The position numbers and the translations under genes were made by a program. A DNA stretch of 34,987 nucleotides. Origin: Herpetosiphonaceae bacterium. Lineage in GTDB: Bacteria > Chloroflexota > Chloroflexia > Chloroflexales > Herpetosiphonaceae. The stretch covers positions 1-34,987 of the forward strand of contig JABXJS010000048.1 in the NCBI GenBank assembly GCA_013538855.1, written 5' to 3'. Below are positions 8,120-18,258 of this stretch, in pieces. The notes beneath the pieces are model-generated. The model did not search any database. It saw nothing but the letters and a program-made list of their open reading frames with translations, and was not told the DNA's origin. How positions within the stretch are numbered: position 1 is the first letter of the stretch; every line of letters starts with the position of its first letter.

Positions 8120-9001
8120 CTATGGACGTTCACCAATAGTGACATTCAGCGTGTGCTGCTGATCGCCACGGATTACATCGACCGGGATGCTTTTGCCGAC
8201 CCGATCTCCGCTCAGCGTATCTTGCAGCTGTGAGGGGTCGGTGATGGCGATGCCGTCAAGGCCGACGAGCAGATCGCCAACCAGCAAACCGCCGGTCGCA
8301 GCTGGGCTGTTATCCTCAACCCGCACAATCAACAGACCACGCTCCTGCGCCCGTCCAGCACGCTGGTTCGGTGGCAGATTAATCGTCTGCGAGCTGATGC
8401 CAAGATAGCCGCGGCGAATCCGTCCATGGTTAAGCAGCGACTCTGCCACCCGGGCCACGACGGCGGCGGGAATTGCCACCGGCTCACCGCCGGCGAGACC
8501 TGATGTGAACAGGCCCACAACTTCGCCGCTCAAATTAACCAGTGGCCCGCCAGAGAAGCCAGGGTACGGCGTTGCATCGGTGCGAATAAACTGCTCTAGC
8601 GAGCCGCGGCGCATGCGCACAGGGCCGCCGATCACATTGATGAGACCGAGGCTCGCCTGCGGGCCACCTGGTCCAGGGCGGCCAACGGCGAGCACGATCT
8701 GGCCGACGCGCGGCTCAGTGCTGGCAAATGCCGCGGTTTGCAGCTGTGCGCCTGCAACTCGCAGCACGGCCACGTCACTGATCGGATCACGCCCCGCAAC
8801 TTCGGCCTGATGCTCGGTGCCATCGGCGGTGACGATGGTAACCTCGTCACGCTCAATCACATGATCGGCGGTCACAACGAGATCGGCCTTCCAAACGATG
8901 CCGCTGGCAGCCTGGCGCGCACGCCCTTTGACCGTGACGACTCCCGCAGCAGCCTGCTCAACAGCATCGGCGAACGAATTTGATAGCGCTTGTACATCCA
9001 T
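8120..9001 (-). CDS. Trypsin-like serine protease with PDZ domain (HtrA/DegP-like), no export signal
   Basis: 293 residues. The catalytic triad is complete: H47 in TADHVIE, D76 in DPISDVAVL and S150 in GFSGGPL. A PDZ domain fills about 190-290 (GYLGISS, LLIVRVEDNSPAATGGLLVGDLL). HtrA proteases normally have a signal peptide or membrane anchor; here the protein begins MDVQALSNSFADAVEQ with no hydrophobic stretch, so it looks cytoplasmic. AAGGAGG about 8 bases before the ATG supports this start rather than a missed longer N-terminus. It is also shorter than classic DegP (one PDZ, no long LA loop). It forms a pair with the LuxR regulator downstream, suggesting linked control or cleavage of a regulator. 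Confidence 0.9.
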   Translation of the reverse strand: MDVQALSNSFADAVEQAAAGVVTVKGRARQAASGIVWKADLVVTADHVIERDEVTIVTADGTEHQAEVAGRDPISDVAVLRVAGAQLQTAAFASTEPRVGQIVLAVGRPGPGGPQASLGLINVIGGPVRMRRGSLEQFIRTDATPYPGFSGGPLVNLSGEVVGLFTSGLAGGEPVAIPAAVVARVAESLLNHGRIRRGYLGISSQTINLPPNQRAGRAQERGLLIVRVEDNSPAATGGLLVGDLLVGLDGIAITDPSQLQDTLSGDRVGKSIPVDVIRGDQQHTLNVTIGERP

Positions 9002-9097
9002 GACAGTACCTCCTTAACTTGCCTGCTGCTCATAGTGTACGCAGACGGCGCTATCGCAACATCGGTCAAGTAGGCAGGCGCGATCCTACCCATCCGG

Positions 9098-10096
9098 TCA
9101 GGATGCTGGCTGCTGCGGTCCCGTAATGATCACCTTGCCCTGCCGCCCTGGCGCGAGCGAGCGCTCAACCATGCCGCTCACATCATCTAAATCAAAGGTG
9201 CTGTCGATGACTGGGTTAAGCGTGCCATTGGCAAAGAGTTGACCGATCTGACCAAAGACACTGGCCACATGCTCGGGCGTGCGCTGCTGGAACCAGCGCA
9301 CTAGCCAAAAGCCGCGAATAACGGCCTCGGAGAAGATCAGCTGGCCGCCAATTTGCAGCGGCTGCTGGCTCATCAAGCCGTAGAGGATGAAGGTTGCGCG
9401 TGGTGCAAGCGCCTCTAAAATAGCGCTGCCAGTTGCACCACCAACTGCATCTATAACCTTGTGGATGCCTTTGCGCCCGGTGATCGCGTGCCACGCCTTG
9501 GCGATGTCGTCACTATCCGTGGCGATAACACCAAGCGCGCCGGCATCCAGCAGCTCTTGGCGCTGCTCGGCCCGCCGTACAGTTGCAACAACCTTGAAGC
9601 CGCTATGCTGGGCGAGCTGAAGCATTGCCCGCCCAAGGTGCGAGGCCCCAGCTGTGACCAGCACTGGCTCGTCGGCCTGCAGATCAAGCTCCTCCAAGGC
9701 CAGAATCCATGCAGTGAGATAGTTGACCCAGGCGCAGGCGGCTTGCTCATCGCTGAGGCTGGGTGGTGTGGGCAACAAAGCTGCTGGTTTGAGCGTCACA
9801 TACTCACACCATGTTCCGGTGGCTCCAGGCAGCACGGTTACTCGATCACCAGGCTTGAAGTTTGTGACATCTGCGCCGACGCGCTCGACGACCCCAGCGC
9901 CCTCGTTGCCGGCTGTAGCTGGCAGCTTTGGCCGAATGCCGTAGGTGCCCATGACTGTATAAAGATCGGAGGGATTGACGGAGCGGGCGGTCAGTCGCAC
10001 GAGCACCTCGTCAGCGGCAGGCTCGGGCTGTGGGATATCTTCGACCGTCAGTACTTGGGCGGGGGCACCAAATTGATGGAACCGAATAGCTTTCAT
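9098..10096 (-). CDS. Zinc-free MDR-family NAD(P)H oxidoreductase (enoyl reductase/quinone reductase type)
   Basis: About 332 residues of the medium-chain dehydrogenase/reductase superfamily. The N-terminal GroES-like domain carries NPSDLYTVMGTYG and LPATAGNEGAG; the Rossmann domain carries VLVTAGASHLGRAMLQLA, where quinone reductases and 2-enoyl thioester reductases have AxxGxxG. The catalytic zinc cysteine/histidine pattern of alcohol dehydrogenases is absent. NPSD plus GTYGxxPxLP resembles the trans-2-enoyl-CoA/ACP reductase (MECR/ETR) branch, so 2-enoyl reduction is the best guess and quinone reduction the alternative. Two ATGs compete: that at 10102 abuts AGGAG with no spacing, whereas the one at 10096 has AGGAG six bases away and is preferred. 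A promoter lies directly upstream. Confidence 0.8.
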   Translation of the reverse strand: MKAIRFHQFGAPAQVLTVEDIPQPEPAADEVLVRLTARSVNPSDLYTVMGTYGIRPKLPATAGNEGAGVVERVGADVTNFKPGDRVTVLPGATGTWCEYVTLKPAALLPTPPSLSDEQAACAWVNYLTAWILALEELDLQADEPVLVTAGASHLGRAMLQLAQHSGFKVVATVRRAEQRQELLDAGALGVIATDSDDIAKAWHAITGRKGIHKVIDAVGGATGSAILEALAPRATFILYGLMSQQPLQIGGQLIFSEAVIRGFWLVRWFQQRTPEHVASVFGQIGQLFANGTLNPVIDSTFDLDDVSGMVERSLAPGRQGKVIITGPQQPAS

Positions 10097-10127
10097 GGAC
10101 ATCTCCTACTAAATGCAATTGTATGGT

Positions 10128-10157
10128 ATCCTACGAGTGGAGGTAGAACCCTGTCAA
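10128..10157 (-). promoter_or_regulatory. Promoter of the MDR oxidoreductase gene
   Basis: Minus-strand consensus -35 TTGACA (10157-10152), 18-bp spacer, TAGGAT (10133-10128). Transcription would start about 25 bases before the start codon. Confidence 0.55.
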
Positions 10158-10235
10158 CCGTGGACTGCAACCGCTTGCCAAGCCGCTGAAGGCCACAAAC
10201 GTTGATAGAAGATTAACGTACAATTGACGTTCATG

Positions 10236-10244
10236 TGCTATAAT
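10236..10244 (+). promoter_or_regulatory. Extended -10 promoter of the lipoprotein gene
   Basis: TGCTATAAT, a perfect -10 with TGC extension. A TTGACG at 10224-10229 is only 9 bp away and cannot be its -35. Confidence 0.65.
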
Positions 10245-10309
10245 ATGGTCGCAATGATCCATAGTTATGTTGATTGTTGATCGGACACCTGTTGTACGGT
10301 GGATCTAGC

Positions 10310-10990
10310 TTGGGGCTAATAGACAAACGCGCAACTCAAGGGACGCAGAAGTCGGTGTTATGGGCACAACGGCTCTTTTGTGCTTTTTGTTGCTTAATGA
10401 GCCTTAGTGCCTGTGGGAATATCAGCCCACTGGCTATCCAAACACCACGTCCAAGCGCTGGTAGTAGCAGTACTCAGGTTGTTCCCACAACAGCAGCGGC
10501 AACAAGCCCTGCGGGTACCACGCCACAGCCAACCGAAGTCGGTTCCTTCCCGACTGTACCAATCGCTGGCACACCGGTAGAAGTTATCCCAACGCAAGCA
10601 AGCCTGGAGCCAACGACTGCTGCTGTGCCAACTGTGAATGTTGTTCCGCCACCGAGCGGCCAAGCTGCCTGGGAGGCGATTAAGCAGAACTATCAAGGGT
10701 TTGATGGAACGCGCGTCTACAGCCTGCCGAGCAATACAATGCTCTGGTGGTACGACTCACTCACGGCACAGTTTGTGCCGCTAGGTTGGATTAACGCGCA
10801 GGTTGAAGCCATTGGTCAATTTCAGGTGCGCTGGCAGGGGGTTGATGCACTGCTGGTGCCCTACACGATCAACTCCAGCTATGGATTGAAACTCGATCCG
10901 AGCGTGGTCGATCGCATTCGGCGCGCCGGGTACACTGGCGATACAATCGAGGCTTTTGTATACCTCGCACCTGATATTGTTCCTCAGTAG
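10310..10990 (+). CDS. Putative lipoprotein with Ser/Thr/Pro linker, unknown C-terminal domain
   Basis: Function not recognised. The N-terminal hydrophobic stretch ends in the lipobox LSAC, followed by a low-complexity region rich in Thr, Pro, Ala and Ser of about 85 residues, then a compact domain of about 110 residues (AAWEAIKQNYQGFDG, MLWWYDSLTAQFVPLGWINAQVEAIG, GVDALLVPYTINSSYG). It should be lipid-anchored on the outer face of the membrane. The start is uncertain because no ATG is usable: TTG at 10310 has GGTGGA at good spacing and gives a charged N-region, TTG at 10274 is longer, and GTG at 10355 gives the shortest signal peptide. It is followed after 30 bp by the four-TM protein, probably as one transcript. 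Confidence 0.7.
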   Translation: MGLIDKRATQGTQKSVLWAQRLFCAFCCLMSLSACGNISPLAIQTPRPSAGSSSTQVVPTTAAATSPAGTTPQPTEVGSFPTVPIAGTPVEVIPTQASLEPTTAAVPTVNVVPPPSGQAAWEAIKQNYQGFDGTRVYSLPSNTMLWWYDSLTAQFVPLGWINAQVEAIGQFQVRWQGVDALLVPYTINSSYGLKLDPSVVDRIRRAGYTGDTIEAFVYLAPDIVPQ

Positions 10991-11020
10991 CTGCGGAACA
11001 GGCAAAGGAGAACGACGCTT

Positions 11021-11893
11021 ATGAGCAGTCGCTATCTAGAAATGGTACGTGGACAACGACGCAAAAGCGGTGGCTTCCAATTTAGCGCGAAGACACTGCT
11101 GGCCGTGTTGGCTGTCTGTGCGATGATCGGTTCCGCTGTGTATTGGTGGGGCATCCAGAAGATTCTAACTGACAATAAGCTGGTCGCCTCGGCCTTCACG
11201 GCCATCATGGTTCTGGCTCCACCCAGTTTGGTCAGCTTTCTGATCCCTTGGTCGCCGGCTGGCATGTTGCTCCAGAAGATCAACGCCCGCACGTGGGGCT
11301 ATCTTGTTGTTGTCGCATGTGCCGTTATTTTGGTCTACTACTCGTTTACTATTCAGTATCAGTGGTGGGCCTCGCAAGAAGTTGTCCAAAATTCCAACAT
11401 TGTGTTGCTGCAAGTGTTGGTTGGTCTGATTGGCTTTATTTTTATTCCAGCGTTGCTCTGGACACCGGTCAGCAGCGATGAGCTTGTCGAACAAATTAGA
11501 CAAGCGCACCTCGTGCGCCGCTATGAGCTACAAACGCAGGCCGATATCGCTATTCTGCGCAATACGCTGCTCCGCGCCCAAGAGAAGGCGCTGATTGGCT
11601 TTGCTAATCTCACCGTCAACGAGCGCGAGGAGCTGGCCTCGGTGATGCGTGGTCTTGTCCGGGGCATCGACCAGACGATGAAAGAGCTAGCCAGCAGCGT
11701 GAAAACGGTGAGCGGTGCAACTGTGCCGTTTGCATCACTTGAAGATAACCAAGATATCAAAGGCTATCTCGACTACATCTCCGATAGTCTCACTGAAACA
11801 GGGCTGCTCCCTGGCGGCAATACCCGCCGCGATACTCCCTCTGGCAATACAGGTTCTCTGGATCGCCAGCCGGGTGGCTATGGCTCTCGCTAA
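11021..11893 (+). CDS. Four-TM membrane protein with cytoplasmic helical tail, unknown
   Basis: 290 residues, not recognised. Four hydrophobic segments lie at about 25-45, 54-77, 92-111 and 126-147. They are followed by a charged helical region (about 150-235: DELVEQIRQAHLVRRYELQ, RNTLLRAQEKAL, NEREELASVMRG) with coiled-coil character and a disordered Gly/Ser/Arg tail. AAAGGAG 10-16 bases before the ATG supports the start. Neighbouring genes on the same strand are a lipoprotein (30 bp upstream) and an 80-residue acidic protein (42 bp downstream), so the three may form one envelope-associated unit. Confidence 0.75.
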   Translation: MSSRYLEMVRGQRRKSGGFQFSAKTLLAVLAVCAMIGSAVYWWGIQKILTDNKLVASAFTAIMVLAPPSLVSFLIPWSPAGMLLQKINARTWGYLVVVACAVILVYYSFTIQYQWWASQEVVQNSNIVLLQVLVGLIGFIFIPALLWTPVSSDELVEQIRQAHLVRRYELQTQADIAILRNTLLRAQEKALIGFANLTVNEREELASVMRGLVRGIDQTMKELASSVKTVSGATVPFASLEDNQDIKGYLDYISDSLTETGLLPGGNTRRDTPSGNTGSLDRQPGGYGSR

Positions 11894-11935
11894 TCGATCT
11901 TAACCAACATACACTTTTGGTGAGGAGGCTTGTAT

Positions 11936-12178
11936 ATGCGCGGTAGGAAATACTCTAATGAGTCGGGTATGCTCGACGACGATCTGGAAGAGTTGGCCGA
12001 TGAGCTGGCAATTAAGTTGTATGCAACGATGGGACCAAAGGTCTATCTCCTCGGCCGTGCAGATATTGCTGAACTCGTCGAGCAGTACATCGACGATCTG
12101 ACTCCTGCCGATCAAGAGGCTGTGCCCTGGCTTATGTGGGATTTGTTCCAAGAGGGCATGGAGCTAGAGTTCGGATAG
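11936..12178 (+). CDS. Small acidic protein of unknown function
   Basis: 80 residues, not recognised. AGGAGG at 11923-11928 sits 7 bases before the ATG at 11936, making this preferable to the in-frame TTG at 11930. After a basic start (MRGRKYSN) the protein is strongly acidic and mostly helical (LDDDLEELADELAIKL, IAELVEQYIDDLTPADQEAV). No cysteines or membrane segment. It is the last gene before a strong terminator, so it probably ends the transcript that starts with the lipoprotein. Confidence 0.75.
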   Translation: MRGRKYSNESGMLDDDLEELADELAIKLYATMGPKVYLLGRADIAELVEQYIDDLTPADQEAVPWLMWDLFQEGMELEFG

Positions 12179-12206
12179 TCTCTCATGCTGTTTTGTGCTA
12201 TGTGAT

Positions 12207-12238
12207 CACCGCCGTTCATCCTTGAATGGCGGTGTTTT
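12207..12238 (+). terminator. Rho-independent terminator
   Basis: CACCGCCGTTCA (12207-12218) pairs with TGAATGGCGGTG (12223-12234), 12 bp with one G-T pair, a 4-base loop and TTTT at 12235-12238. It ends the lipoprotein, four-TM and small acidic protein unit. Confidence 0.85.
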
Positions 12239-12258
12239 GCTGGTCTGCTGAGGTTGTG

Positions 12259-14277
12259 ATGCAGGTGCGTTTTGATGTTGAGTGTCCGCTGTCGCTGGCT
12301 GAGCTTGCTCCACGCTTGAAACGCTGGCCGCTGGCCGCTGGTGCTGATATGACGCTGCTGTGGCTTGGGCACCCATGGCAGGTGCGCACCGATCATCAGC
12401 CGCACCACTGGTGCTGGATTGCCCATACCCCCGATGCGACGGCCTGGTGCGTTATGCACCTCCGTGGTGTGCCATCAGTGAACTTTAGTCACCTCATCTG
12501 CGAAGTTCAGGCCGATCTGCGAGCGCTGCCACGCACTGCTCAGCGCTCGTTTGCCCACTCGATCCAGTCCGCTCTGCTCCAGCTCTGTCGGCCTACGCTT
12601 GACTGGGCCGCTGCCGCTGATGCTAGCTTGGAGCAGCGTTATCCACGCACAGTGGCTGCCTTTAAGGCTATGAATGCTCTCACTGAGCTTCAGCGCATTC
12701 AACAGCTTGATGCGCGCTGGGCGCAGTTTGAGTACGGTGAACGGCCGCCGCTACGCCACAGTATCGAAACAGCGCTGCCGCCTAGCGATCTGCATGTAGA
12801 TATAGTCTACGCTGGCGGCGGGCTGAGCTTGCTGCACGCTGCGCTCATGGCTCAGCGTGGCTATCGTGTGCTGCTTTTTGATCAGTATGCGGTTGGTTGT
12901 GCCCACCGCGAGTGGAATATTTCGCGCGTGGAGCTTCAGCACTTGGTCGATACGGGCTTGATCGATTGGCCCACACTTGAGCAGTCGATCATTATGGCTG
13001 AGTACGCCGATGGCGTTGTGCGTTTTTTTGCCGCCGGATCGGATGTTGCCCCCGCAGCAATTTATCTGCCTGATGTGCTTAATGTCGCCCTTGATGCTGG
13101 AGCCTTGCTCCAACATATGCGCCAACGCTTAGAGCAAGCCGGTGGTATTATCTGGGAGGGGTGGCGCTTTGAGCATGTGTTTGCATCAAAACAGAACAGT
13201 GCTGGCGTAGCGGTGCAGCTGCGCTCTGGTGATGTCGTTCGTACAGTCGCTGCCCGGCTGATGATCGATGGCATGGGCGCGACATCGCCGCTGACGCTGG
13301 CAACGCAGCCGTTTAGTGGCGTCTGCCCCACCGTCGGCACAGTGGTGCGCGGTGTGGCGGATCACGATCCCGCCTTTGGTGATATTCTTATCAGCGTGGC
13401 CGATACGCAGCGTGGTCGTCAGTTGATCTGGGAAGGCTTTCCTGGCCGCGACGATGAGCTAACTGTCTATGTGTTTTACTATGACTTAGTTGGCACAGAT
13501 GCGCAGCAGCAGCACTCCCTGCTTGAGCTGTTTGAGGATTATTTTGCCCTCTTGCCAAGCTATAAGGCACCGGGACCAGATTTTGCCCACCTACGGCCTG
13601 TGTATGGCTATATTCCTGGTCGCCATGCGCTCCAGCGACCGCTCCCGCTGCCTGGTGTGCTGCCAGTTGGCGACGCCTCTGCCCAGCAGTCGCCGCTGAC
13701 GTTCTGTGGCTTTGGATCGTTTGTGCGCAATCTCCAGCGCACTGTCGATGGGACAGACTACGCCCTGCGCTACGGTCTGCTGGCTCCCGCTGATCTGCGT
13801 CGCGTCAGTGCCTACCAGGCCAACGTGAGCATGAACTGGGTTTTCAGCCGCTTCATGGCCCCGTGGGAGCGGCCACAGGATGTCAATGAGCTGCAAAATG
13901 TGTTTGCGGCTGTGCTCAATCAACTTGGCCCAGCGGTCTCGCGGCGTTTTTTTCAAGATCAAATGACGTGGAGCGACTACCGGGCGGTGATTCTTGGCAC
14001 GCTCGCGGTGTATCCGCCGATTATGCGGGTGGCTTGGCGTGTGTTGGGCCTAACGGATATTCGTCACTGGATCGGCGACTGGCTGCGCTTTAGCCGCGCC
14101 GCAATCCTGGCCCGTCTATTCAGCCCTGTGCTGCCGCTTCTGCTGCGGCTCGTCGAGCGCTGGCAGCCGCGCTGGGCCTTTGTGTTACAAACAACCTTTG
14201 CTGAGTGGCGCGCAATGGGTTGGGTGAAGCCGCAGCACCTACGACGTGCTGCAACCGATATCGAGCAGGTTGTGTAG
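12259..14277 (+). CDS. cruA: CruA/CruP-type lycopene cyclase, FAD-dependent
   Basis: 672 residues. An N-terminal region of about 175 residues without known motifs precedes a Rossmann FAD-binding domain starting DIVYAGGGLSLLHAAL (three glycines at 186-188). REWNISR (217-223) and FCGFGSFVRNL (482-492) are the features I associate with the CruA/CruP family, which cyclises lycopene ends to beta-rings at the membrane in green bacteria and relatives. Such a cyclase would serve gamma- or beta-carotene synthesis. The in-frame ATG at 12226 lies inside the terminator hairpin; TGAGG before the ATG at 12259 decides the start. The hybrid kinase follows after 12 bp, suggesting linked control. No other carotenoid gene is in the window, and a different flavoprotein role is possible. 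Confidence 0.75.
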   Translation: MQVRFDVECPLSLAELAPRLKRWPLAAGADMTLLWLGHPWQVRTDHQPHHWCWIAHTPDATAWCVMHLRGVPSVNFSHLICEVQADLRALPRTAQRSFAHSIQSALLQLCRPTLDWAAAADASLEQRYPRTVAAFKAMNALTELQRIQQLDARWAQFEYGERPPLRHSIETALPPSDLHVDIVYAGGGLSLLHAALMAQRGYRVLLFDQYAVGCAHREWNISRVELQHLVDTGLIDWPTLEQSIIMAEYADGVVRFFAAGSDVAPAAIYLPDVLNVALDAGALLQHMRQRLEQAGGIIWEGWRFEHVFASKQNSAGVAVQLRSGDVVRTVAARLMIDGMGATSPLTLATQPFSGVCPTVGTVVRGVADHDPAFGDILISVADTQRGRQLIWEGFPGRDDELTVYVFYYDLVGTDAQQQHSLLELFEDYFALLPSYKAPGPDFAHLRPVYGYIPGRHALQRPLPLPGVLPVGDASAQQSPLTFCGFGSFVRNLQRTVDGTDYALRYGLLAPADLRRVSAYQANVSMNWVFSRFMAPWERPQDVNELQNVFAAVLNQLGPAVSRRFFQDQMTWSDYRAVILGTLAVYPPIMRVAWRVLGLTDIRHWIGDWLRFSRAAILARLFSPVLPLLLRLVERWQPRWAFVLQTTFAEWRAMGWVKPQHLRRAATDIEQVV

Positions 14278-14289
14278 AAGGAAACGCTC

Positions 14290-16860
14290 ATGGCAAAACA
14301 ACAGATGCCGCTGCGCCGTGTTCGGCGTGCCGGTTGGTTGGGCTGGCTGCTCTTGGTGCTCCTGGCAGGCGCAGCACTTGGCTGGCATCTCTGGTGGCTC
14401 GATAGCGCGCGGATTCAAAATACATCGCTCACCTTTGAGCAGATGGTGATCGATGGCGCGCTGATCGGCGCAGCTGTCATCCTTGGCGGCCTCATTTTGC
14501 GTGGCCTCGTTGTGCGCGCCAGTCGGCGTGCCCGGCGTGCGTTGGATCAGGTTAGCACCCAGATCGAGACAGATCCAACCGGTGTGCCGCAGCTACAGAA
14601 AAATGATGATCCTGCTGTTCAGACAGTTGTTACCCATCTCGCCTCCCTCCAGCAGCAGGTCGCTGATCTTCAGCAGCAGTTAAGCGCCTCAAAAACAACC
14701 GATCTGCCTAAGCCTGCACCTCCCAACCCCAGCACCAAGCTGCTGCGCCATGTGCTGACATCGCTGGAGCTAGAGCCGCTGCTGACTCAGTTTGTCGATG
14801 CGCTAGCGCGCACATTTGAGCTGACCCTGGCTGCTGTAGGGTTGCTTGACGCCAACGGTATCCGCGTGCGCCATGGTGTTGTGCGGCAAGAAGATGGCGC
14901 ACTCGAAGGGCTGACGCCGCTTTGGCTGCCGCTCACCACCGGCATAGCTGGCGAGGCGGCCCAGTCGCGCCAAGCCGTGATTCGGCGTGCACCACCGTTT
15001 GATACCTCGCTGCGCGCCCCCGGTGCGGTGCGCACCCAGATGGCCCTGCCACTGCTAGAGAGTGGTCAGCTGGTGGGGATGCTGCTCGCTCAACTTGACC
15101 ACAGCGTTAGCGATGATGTCGTAACGCAGATTCAAGAGGTGAGCGAGTTGCTTGCAACGGCACTGACCAACGCACAGCAGTACGGCGCAGCGCGTGAGCG
15201 GGCAACCAGCCTGATGGCGATCAACGAGCTAGCGCGCACGATTAGCTCATCGCTGGAAATTGAGCGTATTTTAGGCACTGCGCTACAGCAGATTCGTCAG
15301 CTTGTGCCGTATGATCAGGCCTCGGTCACCATTTTCAACACCGACCAAAACTACTTTGAGGTTCAGGCCGCCAACGATGTGTTTCAAGGCTCGCTTGAGC
15401 GCGGCCAAGTGTTCGATGCTGTCGGCACCCCGCTGCGCACAGCCTTTGAGGCCGGCCATCCAGTGTACTTGGCTGAGCTCGATGACCGAACACTGCTCGA
15501 GTCGCTGCCGCCGCTTGATCCGGCCATGCACTCGCTGCTGATCTTACCGCTCGCTGCCGGTGAGGTCCGGCTCGGCACCGTCAACTTGGCCAGCCGCACC
15601 GCCAACGCTTTTAACGATAGCCATATTAGCTTGCTCGGCGGCTTATCGCACTTCTTAACCACGGCGCTGATCAATGGGCGGCTGTATCAGCAGCGGGCGC
15701 AGGCCCTTCAGCAGGTCGAAGCAACCCAAAACCATCTGCTGCTGGTGGAAAAGCTGCGTGCGCTTGGCGAGCTGGCTGGCGGCGTCACCCACGACTTCAA
15801 CAATTTGCTCGCTGGCATCATTGGCAATGTGCAGGTGTTGATGCTCGAGATCCAGGAGCCTGAGCAGCTTCAGACGCTGCGCCTGATCGAGAAAGCTGCC
15901 AAGGATGGCGCTGCGACTGTCAAGCGCATCCAAGGTTTTGCCCGCAATGATGGCGATCAGCCAGATGCGCCTGTGGATATGAGCGAGTTGGCTAACGATG
16001 CCCTTGATCTGACGCGCCTGCGCTGGCGCAATGCAGCCCAAGAGCAGGGTATTCATATTGAGCTACAGCGCGAAATCCAGTCTGTCCCGATGATCCGTGG
16101 CCACGCCCCAGAGCTGCGCGAGGTGCTGACAAATCTTATTATTAACGCCATTGACGCAATGCCCGAGGGCGGTATCTTACGGGTGGCAACCGGCCAGCGC
16201 GGAGCTGAGGTGTTCGTGTCTGTGGCCGATACAGGTGTGGGCATGAGCGATGAGGTGCGTAGCCGGATTTTCAATCCTTTCTTTACCACCAAAGGCGAGA
16301 AGGGCAATGGCTTGGGCCTTGCGGTCTCGGCGGCAATTATTCAGCGTCACGGCGGTCGTATTGATGTGCAGAGCAAAGAGGGCCGTGGTACAAACTTCGT
16401 GATTTGGCTGCCGATTCTGGAGATTGACTTTGATGAGGTGGCGGCCCACGACAGCGATGTGCCGAATATTCAAGGACGCATCTTGGTTGTCGAGGACGAG
16501 GAGCTGGTGCGGGTAGCGCTATCACGTATGCTTTCGGCCTGGGGCCACACTGTAACCGCCGCCGAAGATGGCCGCGAGGCGCTTGGCCACTACCGCCCAG
16601 GCGCGTTCGATCTCGTGATCTGTGACCTTGGCCTACCGGACATGCAGGGGTGGGATGTACTACGCCAAGTCCGCGAGCGCGAGGAGCGCATCCATACAGT
16701 GCTGCTCACCGGATGGGCACGCCAGATCGACCCTGCGGAGGCGCGACTGCGTGGCGTTGATCTGCTGATCAACAAGCCTTTTGATCAGTTGACATTGCGG
16801 CGCACGCTGGCACATCTGCTGGAGGGAACGCTGGATATGTCCCCACGCGTGATTGTGTAG
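14290..16860 (+). CDS. Hybrid sensor histidine kinase with two GAF domains and a receiver
   Basis: 856 residues. Two membrane segments (about 14-38 and 51-75) are followed by a coiled region rich in Gln, a GAF domain at about 150-290, a second GAF domain at about 305-465, an NtrB-like dimerisation/phosphoacceptor motif GGVTHDFNNLLAGIIGN with H501, and an ATPase domain (N box NLIINAIDAMPEGG, DTGVGM, GNGLGLAVS). The C-terminal receiver is complete: E735-D736-E737, phosphoacceptor D779 and K829. It senses an unknown signal and relays phosphate through its own receiver, with no output domain, so a separate partner is needed. AAGGAAA precedes the ATG. It is 12 bp after the lycopene cyclase gene; light or redox sensing is possible, but no chromophore cysteine motif is evident. 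Confidence 0.93.
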   Translation: MAKQQMPLRRVRRAGWLGWLLLVLLAGAALGWHLWWLDSARIQNTSLTFEQMVIDGALIGAAVILGGLILRGLVVRASRRARRALDQVSTQIETDPTGVPQLQKNDDPAVQTVVTHLASLQQQVADLQQQLSASKTTDLPKPAPPNPSTKLLRHVLTSLELEPLLTQFVDALARTFELTLAAVGLLDANGIRVRHGVVRQEDGALEGLTPLWLPLTTGIAGEAAQSRQAVIRRAPPFDTSLRAPGAVRTQMALPLLESGQLVGMLLAQLDHSVSDDVVTQIQEVSELLATALTNAQQYGAARERATSLMAINELARTISSSLEIERILGTALQQIRQLVPYDQASVTIFNTDQNYFEVQAANDVFQGSLERGQVFDAVGTPLRTAFEAGHPVYLAELDDRTLLESLPPLDPAMHSLLILPLAAGEVRLGTVNLASRTANAFNDSHISLLGGLSHFLTTALINGRLYQQRAQALQQVEATQNHLLLVEKLRALGELAGGVTHDFNNLLAGIIGNVQVLMLEIQEPEQLQTLRLIEKAAKDGAATVKRIQGFARNDGDQPDAPVDMSELANDALDLTRLRWRNAAQEQGIHIELQREIQSVPMIRGHAPELREVLTNLIINAIDAMPEGGILRVATGQRGAEVFVSVADTGVGMSDEVRSRIFNPFFTTKGEKGNGLGLAVSAAIIQRHGGRIDVQSKEGRGTNFVIWLPILEIDFDEVAAHDSDVPNIQGRILVVEDEELVRVALSRMLSAWGHTVTAAEDGREALGHYRPGAFDLVICDLGLPDMQGWDVLRQVREREERIHTVLLTGWARQIDPAEARLRGVDLLINKPFDQLTLRRTLAHLLEGTLDMSPRVIV

Positions 16861-16896
16861 GTGGTGCGGTGTTCTCGCAGCGTGTATGCGTCCATC

Positions 16897-16905
16897 TGGT
16901 ATGAT
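16897..16905 (+). promoter_or_regulatory. Extended -10 promoter of eno
   Basis: TGGTATGAT with no convincing -35. The predicted start near 16912 places the hairpin at 16914-16930 at the very 5' end of the message. Confidence 0.6.
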
Positions 16906-16913
16906 GGTGCTGG

Positions 16914-18242
<1,329 letters not shown>

Positions 18243-18258
18243 TCGATGAGCAATAGGA

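Noticed and set aside
9034-9069. TTGACC and TACACT as a promoter for the protease gene
   Set aside because: Spacer is 24 bp, too long, and no TGn extension is present; readthrough from the MDR gene is equally possible.
10224-10244. TTGACG with TATAAT as a classical -35/-10 pair
   Set aside because: Spacer is only 9 bp; the TATAAT is better explained as an extended -10.
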